From positions 80,328 to 144,327 of the forward strand of contig JADJYS010000014.1 in assembly GCA_016719645.1 (NCBI GenBank): DNA of 64,000 bases, read 5' to 3'. The notes under the pieces were generated by a model, which saw nothing but the letters and a program-made list of their open reading frames with translations, ran no database searches and had not been told where the DNA came from. Position numbers and translations under genes: made by a program. This document shows, piece by piece, positions 1-7,876 of this stretch (the stretch's first letter is position 1; each line of letters starts with the position of its first letter). The DNA comes from a bacterium. GTDB lineage: Bacteria; Krumholzibacteriota; Krumholzibacteriia; LZORAL124-64-63.

Positions 1-177
1 GGCCGTGTCGACCGACAGGATGCGGGCGTGGGCGTGCGGGCTGCGCACCGCCACCACGCACAGCGATTCGCGCGGCGCCAGGTCGTCGGTGTAGGCGGGC
101 GTGCCGCGCACCAGGCCCAGGGCGTCGATCTTGGGCAGGGACCTGCCGACTTCCCGCAGTCCGTCGTCTCGCTTCAT
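1..177 (-). CDS. Molybdenum hydroxylase large (Mo-binding) subunit, N-terminal fragment
   Basis: The reverse-strand reading frame starts at ATG 177 and runs off the window edge after 59 codons. The visible N-terminus (VGRSLPKIDAL, then VRGTPAYTDDL) matches the start of xanthine dehydrogenase / CO dehydrogenase type molybdopterin subunits, where a short leader is followed by a YTDDL motif. Its ATG overlaps the stop of the upstream 2Fe-2S subunit gene by four bases, so translation is probably coupled. The gene order FAD, 2Fe-2S, Mo subunit is that of a three-subunit xanthine-oxidase-family enzyme. The substrate cannot be told because the active-site part lies outside the window. Confidence 0.85.
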   Translation of the reverse strand, partial: MKRDDGLREVGRSLPKIDALGLVRGTPAYTDDLAPRESLCVVAVRSPHAHARILSVDTA

Positions 178-626
178 CGCGCCTCCTGCAGGTAGCGGCG
201 GATCGCGCGGGTCTGGCTGACGTAGCCGCCGCAGCGGCAGAGGTTGCCGGCCAGGTAGTGGTTGATCGCCTCGTCGTCCGGGTCGTCCAGCTCCCGGCTC
301 ATCGCCACGACCGCGACCACCAGCCCGGGCGCGCAGAAGCCGCACTGGTCGGCCCCCTCGGCCGCCAGGCAGGCGCCCAGATGCGCCGCCGCCTCGGGCA
401 GCCCCTCGACCGTGGTCACCTCGCGGCCGTCGGCGCGCGGCGCGGGCACCGCGCACGAGGGCACCGGCGCGCCGTCCAGCAGCACCGTGCAGGTGCCGCA
501 CGAGGCGGTGTCGCAGCCGCGCTTCACGCTCAGCACGCCGTGGCGCCGCAGCGCGTCCAGCAGCGCCTCGCCGGGCTCGACGTCCCAGTCCGCGCGCCGT
601 CCGTTCAGGACCAGGGAGATGTTCAT
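174..626 (-). CDS. Molybdenum hydroxylase 2Fe-2S subunit
   Basis: A 150-residue protein with the two domains of the xanthine dehydrogenase / CoxS small subunit. The N-terminal plant-type ferredoxin domain has Cys ligands in GCDTASCGTC, with a further Cys about 15 residues later in VPSC. The C-terminal helical domain carries CGFC and CRCGGY. It passes electrons from the Mo centre to the FAD subunit in a cytoplasmic heterotrimer. Length is normal for the family (about 150-165 residues). The gene overlaps both neighbours by four bases (ATGA junctions), which marks a tight operon. Family assignment is firm; the substrate is unknown. Confidence 0.95.
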   Translation of the reverse strand: MNISLVLNGRRADWDVEPGEALLDALRRHGVLSVKRGCDTASCGTCTVLLDGAPVPSCAVPAPRADGREVTTVEGLPEAAAHLGACLAAEGADQCGFCAPGLVVAVVAMSRELDDPDDEAINHYLAGNLCRCGGYVSQTRAIRRYLQEAR

Positions 627-1399
627 GCCAGGACCTCCTCGACCGCGCGCGTCACCAGCGCGGCGCACACCCGGCGGCGGTAGTCCGCCGAAGCCCGCAG
701 GTCGTCGCCGAAGTCCAGCTCCGCGGCCGCCGCCGCGCCCGCGCCGCGCGCGTCCCCGGCCGCGGCCGCCTGCATGGCCCCGCGCGCCAGCCGCGCCGCG
801 CCGGGCCGCGCCCCCACGGCGACCCTCACCGCGCCGCCGTCGCCGACCGCCGCCACGTTCAGCACCGCGAAGTCCGTCCGCACCCGCGTCAGGTCCCGCC
901 AGGCGCAGCGCGCCGCCGTCGTCGGCACCACCACTTCGACCAGCACGTCGCGCGCCGTCGCCTTGTCGGCCAGGAAATGCTCCAGGGGCTTGCGCCCGCC
1001 GCGCTCCAGCACGACGTCGGCGCCGAGCGCCAGCAGCGCCGTGGTCAGGTTGGCGAAGGCGTAGCGCCCGGCCACCGTGCCGCCCACGGTCACGATGTTG
1101 CGCACCTGCACCCCGACGATGTTCTGCACGCACCGCCCCAGCAGCCCGCCGCAGCAGTCCCGCACCACGACGTCGGTCTCCAGGCGCCGGTAGGTCACCA
1201 TGGCCCCGAGCCGCAGCGCCCCGTCCTCGACGCGCACCTGGTCGAGCCCGGCGTCGCACAGGTCGACGGCCGTCTCGTACCCCCGCGAGGCGAGGCGCAG
1301 GTAGGCCCCGCCCCCGATCAGCGCCGCGCGCTCGTCCCCTTCGATCAAGGAGAGCGCCTCGGCGGCCGACTTCGGCCGCAAATATGCCTTCACCGCCAT
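623..1399 (-). CDS. Molybdenum hydroxylase FAD-binding subunit
   Basis: A 258-residue protein of the CoxM / XdhB medium-subunit family. The FAD-binding segment IGGGAYL lies near residue 30. The conserved VGGTVAG...ALLALGADVVL region follows near residue 105, and the C-terminal half is the CO-dehydrogenase flavoprotein domain. It would accept electrons from the 2Fe-2S subunit and hand them to NAD or another acceptor. It is the first gene of the operon; the ATG at 1399 lies 86 bases from a large inverted-repeat element (1485-1632) that separates it from rlmI. It is slightly shorter than typical members (280-290 residues). Confidence 0.92.
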   Translation of the reverse strand: MAVKAYLRPKSAAEALSLIEGDERAALIGGGAYLRLASRGYETAVDLCDAGLDQVRVEDGALRLGAMVTYRRLETDVVVRDCCGGLLGRCVQNIVGVQVRNIVTVGGTVAGRYAFANLTTALLALGADVVLERGGRKPLEHFLADKATARDVLVEVVVPTTAARCAWRDLTRVRTDFAVLNVAAVGDGGAVRVAVGARPGAARLARGAMQAAAAGDARGAGAAAAAELDFGDDLRASADYRRRVCAALVTRAVEEVLA

Positions 1400-1484
1400 G
1401 GACCCATCCCTTCCGGTCGCCCTGGACTTGAGCTCGCAGATTTGAAGTGTAGCATCCGCACGGTGACCGACCAAGTGCGGCCTA

Positions 1485-1632
1485 CGTCCCGGGTCCACAC
1501 ACGCGTCCTGTCGGGGGGCGCTTGCCGGGCACATCCTGTGCCCGGCATCGCTTGGCTGTCGGGCTCCGGCGCCCTCCTGGCGCCGGAACCCGGCAGACAC
1601 CCCCGACAGGACGCGTGTGTGGACCCGGGACG
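1485..1632. repeat. Cloverleaf-like dispersed inverted repeat, copy 1
   Basis: Two perfect 33-base arms (1485-1517 and 1600-1632) are reverse complements. They enclose two more hairpins: a 10-bp stem at 1524-1533/1537-1546 with a 3-base loop, and a 9-bp stem at 1565-1573/1579-1587 with a 5-base loop, extended by an 8-bp outer stem (1556-1563/1589-1596). The whole unit can fold as a three-way junction. A second copy lies in the opposite orientation at about 11321-11570, with almost identical internal hairpins. There is no open reading frame and no T-run. It sits between the 3' end of rlmI and the first gene of the molybdenum hydroxylase operon. Confidence 0.9.
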
Positions 1633-1662
1633 AGATGGATGTGGGCAGAAAACAGCGTTGAT

Positions 1663-2880
1663 TCAGCTCACGAGCAGCAGCAGTCCCTTGAGGTACTCGC
1701 CTTCGCGGTGGCCCAGCATCCAGGGGTGGTCGGGGCCGCCGGAGAGGCGGCGCAGCACGCGGGCGCGGCGGCCGGCGGCGAGCACGGCTTCCTGGGCCAC
1801 CTGCTGGAAGCGCAGCAGGTTCATCGCCTGGCTGCAGGAGAAGGTCAGCAGCAGGCCGCCGGGCGCCAGCTTGTCGATGCCCAGGCGGTTGATCTCGCGG
1901 TAGCCGCGCTCGGCCCCGTCGAGCTCGCGCTGCGAGCGGGCGAACTTCGGCGGGTCGAGGATGACCAGGTCGTAGCGGTCGCGGCCCGGGCGCAGGAAGC
2001 GGAACACGTCCTCGCGCTGCACCAGGCCGGCCGCCTCGGGGAAGCCGTTGCGCCGCAGGTTGCGCTCCGCCGCCGCGCAGGCCGATTTCGAGGCGTCCAC
2101 CGACACCACGTTCTCGGCGCCGCCCGCGGCCGCCGACATCGAGAAGCCGCCGGTGTAGGCGAAGCAGTTCAGGACGCGGCGGTCGCGCGCCAGGGTGCCG
2201 ACGAGCGCGCGGTTCTCGCGCTGGTCGAGGTAGAGGCCGGTCTTGTGGCCCGCTTCGGGCGAGGTCTCGTAGACCAGCCCGTTCTCGCGCACCAGCACCG
2301 GGTCGGTCAGCGCGCCCGCCAGCAGGCCGCGGACCGCCTCGAGCCCCTCGTCGGTCCGGGTGCGGGAATCGCTGCGCTCGAAGACGAAGGTCGGGGCGAG
2401 GTGCTCGGTCAAGGCGGCGAGCACTTCTTCGCGCCAGCGCTCGGCGCCCGCGGTCAGGAACTGCAGGACCAGGCCCGTCCCGTAGCGGTCGATGACCAGG
2501 CCCGGCAGGCCGTCGCCCTCGGAGTTCACCAGGCGGTAGCAGTCGGTCCGCTCCTCGCCCCCGGCGCCCAGCCGCCCGCCGTCGCCCAGGCCCAGGGCGG
2601 CGCGCGCGGCGACGGCCTCGCCCAGGCGGTCGCGCAGCAGGCGGCGCGTCACCGGACCCTCGAGGCTGACGATCCGCCCGGCCAGCAGCGACCGCGTGTT
2701 GACGTAGCCCCAGCCCAGCGCAGCGCCGTCCTGGGTCGTGAACGCGCACGGGTCGCCCGGCGCCTGGTAGCCCATCACGCGGGCGATCGAACCCTTGAAG
2801 ATCCAGGGATGCCTGCCGGGCTCCGCGTCCTCGCGGCCGGGCTTGACGACGACGGTGCAGGTGGTGCGTGGGGCGGTCAT
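1663..2880 (-). CDS. rlmI: 23S rRNA (cytosine-5) methyltransferase, RlmI/RlmK family
   Basis: A 405-residue class I rRNA large-subunit methyltransferase, the usual family length. An N-terminal PUA-like domain (about residues 1-80, with HPWIFKGSI) precedes a SAM-dependent methyltransferase domain. Visible motifs are the SAM-binding segment NCFAYTGGFS, the DPPKFARS motif, and SCS in TFSCSQAM, which carries the catalytic cysteine of this m5C family. In E. coli RlmI makes m5C1962 of 23S rRNA. The ATG at 2880 overlaps the stop of the upstream lipoprotein gene by four bases. Orthology to RlmI rather than a paralogue is inferred. Confidence 0.9.
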   Translation of the reverse strand: MTAPRTTCTVVVKPGREDAEPGRHPWIFKGSIARVMGYQAPGDPCAFTTQDGAALGWGYVNTRSLLAGRIVSLEGPVTRRLLRDRLGEAVAARAALGLGDGGRLGAGGEERTDCYRLVNSEGDGLPGLVIDRYGTGLVLQFLTAGAERWREEVLAALTEHLAPTFVFERSDSRTRTDEGLEAVRGLLAGALTDPVLVRENGLVYETSPEAGHKTGLYLDQRENRALVGTLARDRRVLNCFAYTGGFSMSAAAGGAENVVSVDASKSACAAAERNLRRNGFPEAAGLVQREDVFRFLRPGRDRYDLVILDPPKFARSQRELDGAERGYREINRLGIDKLAPGGLLLTFSCSQAMNLLRFQQVAQEAVLAAGRRARVLRRLSGGPDHPWMLGHREGEYLKGLLLLVS

Positions 2881-3338
2881 GGCGCCCCGGCGTCCGGCCG
2901 CTCGGCATCGCACGGCTGGCGGCGCAGGCGGCGCCACACCTCGTCGATCACGTAGCGGCGCCCCTTGGCCACGAAGTCCGCGGCGTGGTGCCAGAGGTCC
3001 CCCTCGAGCCGGCAGCTGAAAGCGACCTTCTCGCCCATCAGCGCCTCGTTCGAGTGGATGCGGATGCACTCGGTGTAGACGCCGTCGCGGTAGCTCCAGG
3101 TTCCCGCGCCGCCGTCGAACTTGCCGGCGGCCCGCCCGGTGGTGGCGAACGCGTCGTCGGTCACGAGCTTGACGATGTCGCCCGGCCCCGGCGACTCGCC
3201 GGCCGGATAACGGTGTTCTCCGTCCCGGACCAGGATCCAGGAGCCGCGCAGGTCGGGGGACGTCCCGGCGCACCCGGACAGCAGGGAGAGGATCAGCAGG
3301 GTCGCGGCGCCGCACGCCGACAAACGTCGTTTCGACAT
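2877..3338 (-). CDS. Small lipoprotein, lipocalin-like
   Basis: A 153-residue protein. Start 3338 is chosen because GGAGGT lies seven bases upstream and the N-terminus is a lipoprotein signal (MSKRR, hydrophobic stretch, then the lipobox LLSGC near residue 23). The mature part begins DLRGSWILV, which resembles the first strand of lipocalin-like bacterial lipoproteins, with Cys and Trp residues spread through the rest. It is co-transcribed with rlmI (four-base overlap). No enzyme motif is seen and the function is unknown. Confidence 0.75.
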   Translation of the reverse strand: MSKRRLSACGAATLLILSLLSGCAGTSPDLRGSWILVRDGEHRYPAGESPGPGDIVKLVTDDAFATTGRAAGKFDGGAGTWSYRDGVYTECIRIHSNEALMGEKVAFSCRLEGDLWHHAADFVAKGRRYVIDEVWRRLRRQPCDAERPDAGAP

Positions 3339-3440
3339 GGTTCGACCTCCAGGCAACGGGGCGCCCGCATGGGAACAGGTCCCCGGATCGGGGTCAAGCG
3401 TATCCTCAGGGATCCCGGTCCGAACGGGCTCCTGCCGCGA

Positions 3441-3456
3441 TGTTGAATATTCAACA
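3441..3456. promoter_or_regulatory. Perfect 16-bp palindrome (operator-like)
   Basis: TGTTGAATATTCAACA is a perfect palindrome in an AT-rich gap between the lipoprotein and the sugar transferase. It ends 10 bases before the -35 element of a predicted promoter (3467-3494). It could be a repressor or activator site; no bound factor can be named. Confidence 0.45.
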
Positions 3457-3466
3457 GGAATTTATC

Positions 3467-3494
3467 TTGACGTTTGGTTTGTTCGTGATATCGT
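3467..3494 (+). promoter_or_regulatory. Putative sigma-70 promoter upstream of the sugar transferase gene
   Basis: TTGACG (3467-3472) and TATCGT (3489-3494) are separated by 16 bases. They lie in an AT-rich stretch that contrasts with the surrounding 70% GC DNA and face the sugar transferase gene. Confidence 0.4.
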
Positions 3495-3582
3495 GGTCCC
3501 GGTTCTCGGCTGGGGGGCCGGGAATGAGCTTACCATTTGTGAATTCGCATGCTTTCGACGTCGATTTTTAGCGATGTCGCTA

Positions 3583-3614
3583 TAGACTACCCGCGAAGTC
3601 TCCATTATAATGGA
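3583..3614 (+). promoter_or_regulatory. Putative promoter with palindrome over the -10 box
   Basis: TAGACT (3583-3588) and a consensus TATAAT (3606-3611) are 17 bases apart. The -10 box is embedded in the perfect 14-base palindrome TCCATTATAATGGA (3601-3614), so a dimeric repressor could block it directly. The start codon of the sugar transferase is 40-100 bases downstream. Confidence 0.45.
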
Positions 3615-3709
3615 GCACTCTCACGGATGATCAAGCAGCGATCAGCCTGACAATCATGGTGCGAGTGCACCACGTGGAAGCGAACATCAGAGGGGTCCGG
3701 TCGAAGATC

Positions 3710-4486
3710 ATGGTCAATTTCAGTGACAACGCGCAAGCCACGCTTCCGCACCCGGCGGCTCTCCCGAGCATCGGCCATGAAACAGCACGACTGTTTCAGG
3801 ACCTGGAGCGGACCGCGCCCCGCGGCGAGCCGCGCCATTCGCCGCTGTACCTCGGCCTGCGCCGCGCCAGCGACATCGCCGTGTCCGTCATCGCGCTGTC
3901 CCTGTTCGCGGCCCTGCTGCCGCTGATCGCCTTGGCGATCGTCGTGGACTCGCGCGGCCCGGTCTTCTACTCCCAGACCCGCATCGGCCGCAACCAGCGC
4001 CGCCGCAACGCCGGCCACGCCAGCTGCGAGCGCCGCAAGGTGATCTACCCGGGCCGCCCCTTCCGCATCTGGAAGCTGCGCTCCATGCGGACCGACGCCG
4101 AGCGCAACGGCCCCCAGCTGGCCCAGGCCGGCGACGCCCGCATCACGCGGGTCGGCCGTTTCCTGCGCCAGACGCGCCTGGACGAGGTGCCCCAGTTCTG
4201 GAACGTCCTGAGGGGCGAGATGACCCTGATCGGGCCCCGCCCCGAGCGGCTGTGCTTCGTCCGCCAGTACGAGGCCACGGTGCCCGGCTACCTCGCGCGG
4301 CTGGACGCCCTGCCCGGCATCACCGGCCTGGCCCAGGTGAACAACGGCTACGACGAGGACCTGCGCTCGGTCCAGCGCAAGCTGCGCCTGGACACCTTCT
4401 ACATCACCCGGGCGAGCTGGACGCTGGATCTGCGCATCCTGCTGTCCACGGTCCGCGTGGTCCTGACGGGCGAGGGCGCGCGCTGA
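3710..4486 (+). CDS. Bacterial sugar transferase (polyprenyl-phosphate glycosylphosphotransferase)
   Basis: A protein of about 258 residues of the WcaJ/ExoY/PglC-type sugar transferase family. It transfers a sugar phosphate to undecaprenyl phosphate at the inner membrane to start exopolysaccharide or glycan synthesis. One membrane segment is followed by the cytoplasmic catalytic domain with FRIWKLRSM, TRVGRFLRQTRLDEVPQFWN, IGPRPE and PGITGLAQVN, all conserved in the family. The large multi-pass N-terminal region of WbaP-like members is missing, as in short ExoY types. The start is uncertain: ATG 3656 is also in frame, but neither has a clear ribosome site, and the low GC before 3720 favours the later one. 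Confidence 0.88.
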   Translation: MVNFSDNAQATLPHPAALPSIGHETARLFQDLERTAPRGEPRHSPLYLGLRRASDIAVSVIALSLFAALLPLIALAIVVDSRGPVFYSQTRIGRNQRRRNAGHASCERRKVIYPGRPFRIWKLRSMRTDAERNGPQLAQAGDARITRVGRFLRQTRLDEVPQFWNVLRGEMTLIGPRPERLCFVRQYEATVPGYLARLDALPGITGLAQVNNGYDEDLRSVQRKLRLDTFYITRASWTLDLRILLSTVRVVLTGEGAR

Positions 4487-4660
4487 CGCGCCCCCGCCTC
4501 GAACCTCGACACCCCTCCTCTTCTTTTTGCACGGATCCCTCTTTTTGATGTATCATTGTAGGATGTCGGCTCGGGAACCCAGCCGCCCCGTGTCCGGACG
4601 ACCACCCGTGGGATCGAATCCCATGCATCCCCACACACCCGATCCGCGAGGATGACAACG

Positions 4661-7192
4661 ATGTCCAAAGTCGGAACCGAGGTCTTGTCCGCCCGCCACG
4701 CCGCCGCGCGTTGGGCCGTCCCGGCGCTGCTGCTGACGGCCGCCCTGCTGGCGATCCTGAGCCTGAACGCCGCGGCCGCCGACCGCGCCGCCAGCCCCGC
4801 CGCGTCCGCCGGCCTGCGCCCGTTGGCGGAGGTCGCGGTCTTCGCCGCCGACGTCGTCGACCGCGACCAGGCCCTCGCCGAGGACGACGTCCGCGCCCGC
4901 GACGGCGAGCCGCCCCGCTTCGCGATCCCCCAGCCGGCCTTCATCGCGCCGGACACCCACGGCTCGTGGGAGGTCCTGAACGAGAGCACCCGGCTGTGGC
5001 GCCTGCGCATCTCCAGCCCCGGCGCGCTGTCGCTGAACCTCGGGTTCACGCGCTTCGTCATGCCCGAGACCGGCCGCCTGCTGATCTACCCGGCCGACCT
5101 GTCGCAGCCGGCGATCGCCTTCACCGCCGCGGACAACCGCGACCACGGCCAGCTCTGGACGCCGATCATCCCCGGCGACGAGATGGTCGTCGAGGTGCAG
5201 ATCGCGGCCAAGGCCGCGGCCGACCTGGAGCTGGAGCTGACCTCGGTGAACGTGGGCTACAAGACCTTCGGCGAGACCCTGGTCGACAAGTCCGGCGCCT
5301 GCAACATCGACGTCGTCTGCCCCGAGGGCGACGGCTGGCGGGACGACATCCAGTCGGTGGCCGTGATCTCCACCGGCGGCAGCACCTTCTGCTCCGGCTT
5401 CATGGTCAACAACACCGCCCAGGACGAGCGCTCCTTCTTCATGACGGCCTACCACTGCGGCATCCACACCTCGCAGGCGCCGACGCTGGTCACCTACTGG
5501 AACTTCAACAGCCCGACCTGCGGCCAGCACGGCGGCGGCTCGCTCTCGCAGTTCCTGACCGGCAGCACCTTCCGCGCCGAGTCCAGCGCGTCGGACTTCA
5601 CGCTGGTCGAGCTGAACTCCGTGCCCGACGCTTCCTGGAACGTCGCCTACGCGGGCTGGGACCGCGGCGCCCAGAATCCGACCTCGGCCACCGCGATCCA
5701 CCATCCCAACACCGACGAGAAGAGCATCAGCTTCGAGAACGATCCCCTGACCACGACCACCTACCTGCAGGAGGCCGTGCCCGGCAACGGCACACACCTG
5801 CGCGTCGCGGACTGGGACGCGGGCACCACCGAGGGCGGCTCCTCCGGCTCGCCGCTGTTCAACCAGAACCACCACGTCGTGGGCCAGCTGCACGGCGGCT
5901 ACGCGGCCTGCGGCAACAACCTCTCGGACTGGTACGGGCGCTTCTCCCGGTCCTGGACCGGCGGCGGCACTTCGGCCACGCGCCTGAGCAACTGGCTCGA
6001 CCCGCTGAACACCGGCGCGCAGACGCTCGACCTGCTGGCGCCCTACGCCAGCGGCCTGCGCGTCGCCCCGGCCTCCGGCCTGTCCACGCAGGGCGACGTC
6101 GGCGGCCCGTTCGCGCCCGCGAGCAAGGACTACACGCTGACCAACGCCGGCGACGCCGCCGTCGGCTACCTGGTCGCGGCCGACGTGGCCTGGGTCACCG
6201 TCGCCAACGGCAGCGGCACGATCCCCGCGGGCGGCGACGTCGTCGTCACCGTCACGGTCAACGCCGCGGCGAACACGCTGCCGACCGGCGTCCACACCGG
6301 CACGCTGTCGTTCACCAACACCACCGACCACGACGGCGACCTCACGGCGCCCCTGTCGCTGCAGGCCGGCCTGCCCGAGCTGGTCTACGGGTTCGACATG
6401 AGCACCAACCCGGGCTGGACCGTCGAGGGCCAGTGGGCCTGGGGCGTGCCGACCGGCGCCGGCGGGGCCTACGGCGAGGCCGATCCCACGGGCGGCTGGA
6501 ACGGCGGCGCGGTCTACGGCTACAACCTGGCCGGCGACTACGCCAACAGCCTGCCCGAGCGCCACCTCACCACGACCGCCCTGGACTGCAGCGGCCTGTC
6601 GGCGGTCACCCTGAAGTTCCGGCGCTGGCTCAACGTCGAGCAGCCCGCCTACGACCACGCCTACGTGCGCGTCAGCAACGACGGCGTGAACTGGGTCACG
6701 GTCTGGCAGAACACCGCCGAGATCGCCGACGCCGCCTGGTCCCTCGCCGAGTTCGACATCTCGGCGGTGGCCGACGGGCAGAGCACGGTCTACGTGCGCT
6801 GGACCATGGGCAGCACCGATTCCAGCTGGCAGTACTCCGGCTGGAACCTCGACGAGGTCGAGATCTGGGGCCTCCAGCGCTCGCAGGGCACCGGCGCCGG
6901 CGACCTGCCGCAGGCCGGCGCCCGGCTGCGCCCGCTGTCCCCCAACCCGTTCAACCCGCGCACCGAGGTCCGCTTCGACCTGCCGACGGCCGGCCCGGCC
7001 CGCCTCGCGGTCTACGACGTGCGCGGCCACCTGGTGAAGGTCCTGAGCGACGGCGAGCTGCCCGCGGGCGAGCACGCCGCCGTCTGGGACGGCACCGACG
7101 CGCGCGGCCGCGCCATGAGCAGCGGCAGCTACGTCTTCCGGCTGACGGCCGGCGACGTCGTCCACACCCGCAAGGGGGTGCTGGTCCGCTGA
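4661..7192 (+). CDS. Secreted lysyl-endopeptidase-like serine protease with C-terminal FlgD-type sorting domain
   Basis: An 843-residue exported protein. The start at 4661 has GAGGA eight bases upstream; an in-frame ATG at 4652 is part of that site. After a signal peptide (about residues 18-45) comes a propeptide, then a trypsin-fold domain like Achromobacter/Lysobacter lysyl endopeptidase: ACNIDVVC, catalytic His in TAYHCG (about 265), Asp in ASDFTLVEL (about 312) and Ser in GGSSGSPLF (about 395). An Ig-like/BACON-type region and a jelly-roll domain (about residues 575-740) follow. The protein ends in a FlgD-like Ig domain (NPFNP, VYDVRGH, SGSYVFRLT, GVLVR). A strong hairpin lies 28 bases after the stop. 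Confidence 0.9.
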   Translation: MSKVGTEVLSARHAAARWAVPALLLTAALLAILSLNAAAADRAASPAASAGLRPLAEVAVFAADVVDRDQALAEDDVRARDGEPPRFAIPQPAFIAPDTHGSWEVLNESTRLWRLRISSPGALSLNLGFTRFVMPETGRLLIYPADLSQPAIAFTAADNRDHGQLWTPIIPGDEMVVEVQIAAKAAADLELELTSVNVGYKTFGETLVDKSGACNIDVVCPEGDGWRDDIQSVAVISTGGSTFCSGFMVNNTAQDERSFFMTAYHCGIHTSQAPTLVTYWNFNSPTCGQHGGGSLSQFLTGSTFRAESSASDFTLVELNSVPDASWNVAYAGWDRGAQNPTSATAIHHPNTDEKSISFENDPLTTTTYLQEAVPGNGTHLRVADWDAGTTEGGSSGSPLFNQNHHVVGQLHGGYAACGNNLSDWYGRFSRSWTGGGTSATRLSNWLDPLNTGAQTLDLLAPYASGLRVAPASGLSTQGDVGGPFAPASKDYTLTNAGDAAVGYLVAADVAWVTVANGSGTIPAGGDVVVTVTVNAAANTLPTGVHTGTLSFTNTTDHDGDLTAPLSLQAGLPELVYGFDMSTNPGWTVEGQWAWGVPTGAGGAYGEADPTGGWNGGAVYGYNLAGDYANSLPERHLTTTALDCSGLSAVTLKFRRWLNVEQPAYDHAYVRVSNDGVNWVTVWQNTAEIADAAWSLAEFDISAVADGQSTVYVRWTMGSTDSSWQYSGWNLDEVEIWGLQRSQGTGAGDLPQAGARLRPLSPNPFNPRTEVRFDLPTAGPARLAVYDVRGHLVKVLSDGELPAGEHAAVWDGTDARGRAMSSGSYVFRLTAGDVVHTRKGVLVR

Positions 7193-7220
7193 CGGACCCG
7201 CCGGATCCCGGCGTTGCAGG

Positions 7221-7248
7221 GGAGGCGGGACCCTCGGGTCCCGCCTCC
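7221..7248 (+). terminator. Hairpin terminator after the protease gene
   Basis: Two perfect 13-base arms meet with only two bases between them (realistically 12 bp with a CTCG loop), followed by TTCCGTT. It lies 28 bases after the protease stop codon. The T-tract is weak, as expected in this GC-rich genome. Confidence 0.65.
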
Positions 7249-7371
7249 TTCCGTTCCGGGAGATGCCGGTTGGCCGCCCCCGGCGCCCGTGGTATACTGG
7301 GCTCGAGCCCTCGGGAGACCGAAGGATCATCTCGCCGGACATCCCGAGGGTACCAGCCTGGGAGGGATGCG

Positions 7372-7851
7372 ATGGCCGTCAAGATCTACAGCGCGCCGTA
7401 CTACACCACCACGGTGCCGGACATCCCCGGCGAAGCCTGCCGCCTGCTGTCACGCCTCGCCAGGGACGATGTGAACCTGCTCGCCTTCACGGCCCTGCCG
7501 ATCGGCACGGGCGAGACCCAGCTCGTCATCTACCCGCTGAACACGACCTGGCTCGCCGACGTCGCGCGGCGCACCGGCCTGGTGCTCAACGGCCCCCACC
7601 ACGCGTTCCTGGTGCAGGGGGACGACGAGCTCGGCGCCCTGGTGAAGATCCACCACCGCCTGTGCGACGCCGACATCAACGTCGCGACCTCGACGGGCCT
7701 GGCCGACGGCAAGGGGGGCTACCGCTACCTGCTGCACGTGCACCCGCAGGACTTCGCCCGGGCGTCGGACGTCCTGGGGGCCACGCACATCCCGTCGCGG
7801 TGGGACAATTTCGAGCTGAAGATCCCGCGCCATTTCGAGGCGTCGATGTAG
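7372..7851 (+). CDS. ACT-like domain protein
   Basis: A 159-residue protein with a strong ribosome site (GGGAGGG) just before ATG 7372. It looks like two ACT-like beta-alpha-beta units. The first starts near residue 10 (TTTVPDIPGEACRLLSRLA), the second near residue 80 (HHAFLVQGDDELGALVKIHHRL). ACT folds bind small ligands such as amino acids and regulate enzymes. No catalytic domain is attached. The assignment rests on pattern only and the ligand is unknown. It is a single gene facing the PHP gene convergently. Confidence 0.6.
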   Translation: MAVKIYSAPYYTTTVPDIPGEACRLLSRLARDDVNLLAFTALPIGTGETQLVIYPLNTTWLADVARRTGLVLNGPHHAFLVQGDDELGALVKIHHRLCDADINVATSTGLADGKGGYRYLLHVHPQDFARASDVLGATHIPSRWDNFELKIPRHFEASM

Positions 7852-7876
7852 GCGGGTGTCGGCGGGGAGAGGGCGC

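Noticed and set aside
3656..3709. Longer N-terminus of the sugar transferase from ATG 3656
   Set aside because: Low GC, no ribosome site and no similarity to family N-termini; kept only as an alternative start.
4553..7342. Very long antisense open frame (929 codons) opposite the protease gene
   Set aside because: It has no ribosome site or domain and an Arg/Gly/Val-rich composition; it is open only because GC-rich third positions rarely make stops. The forward frame has signal peptide, catalytic triad and sorting domain.
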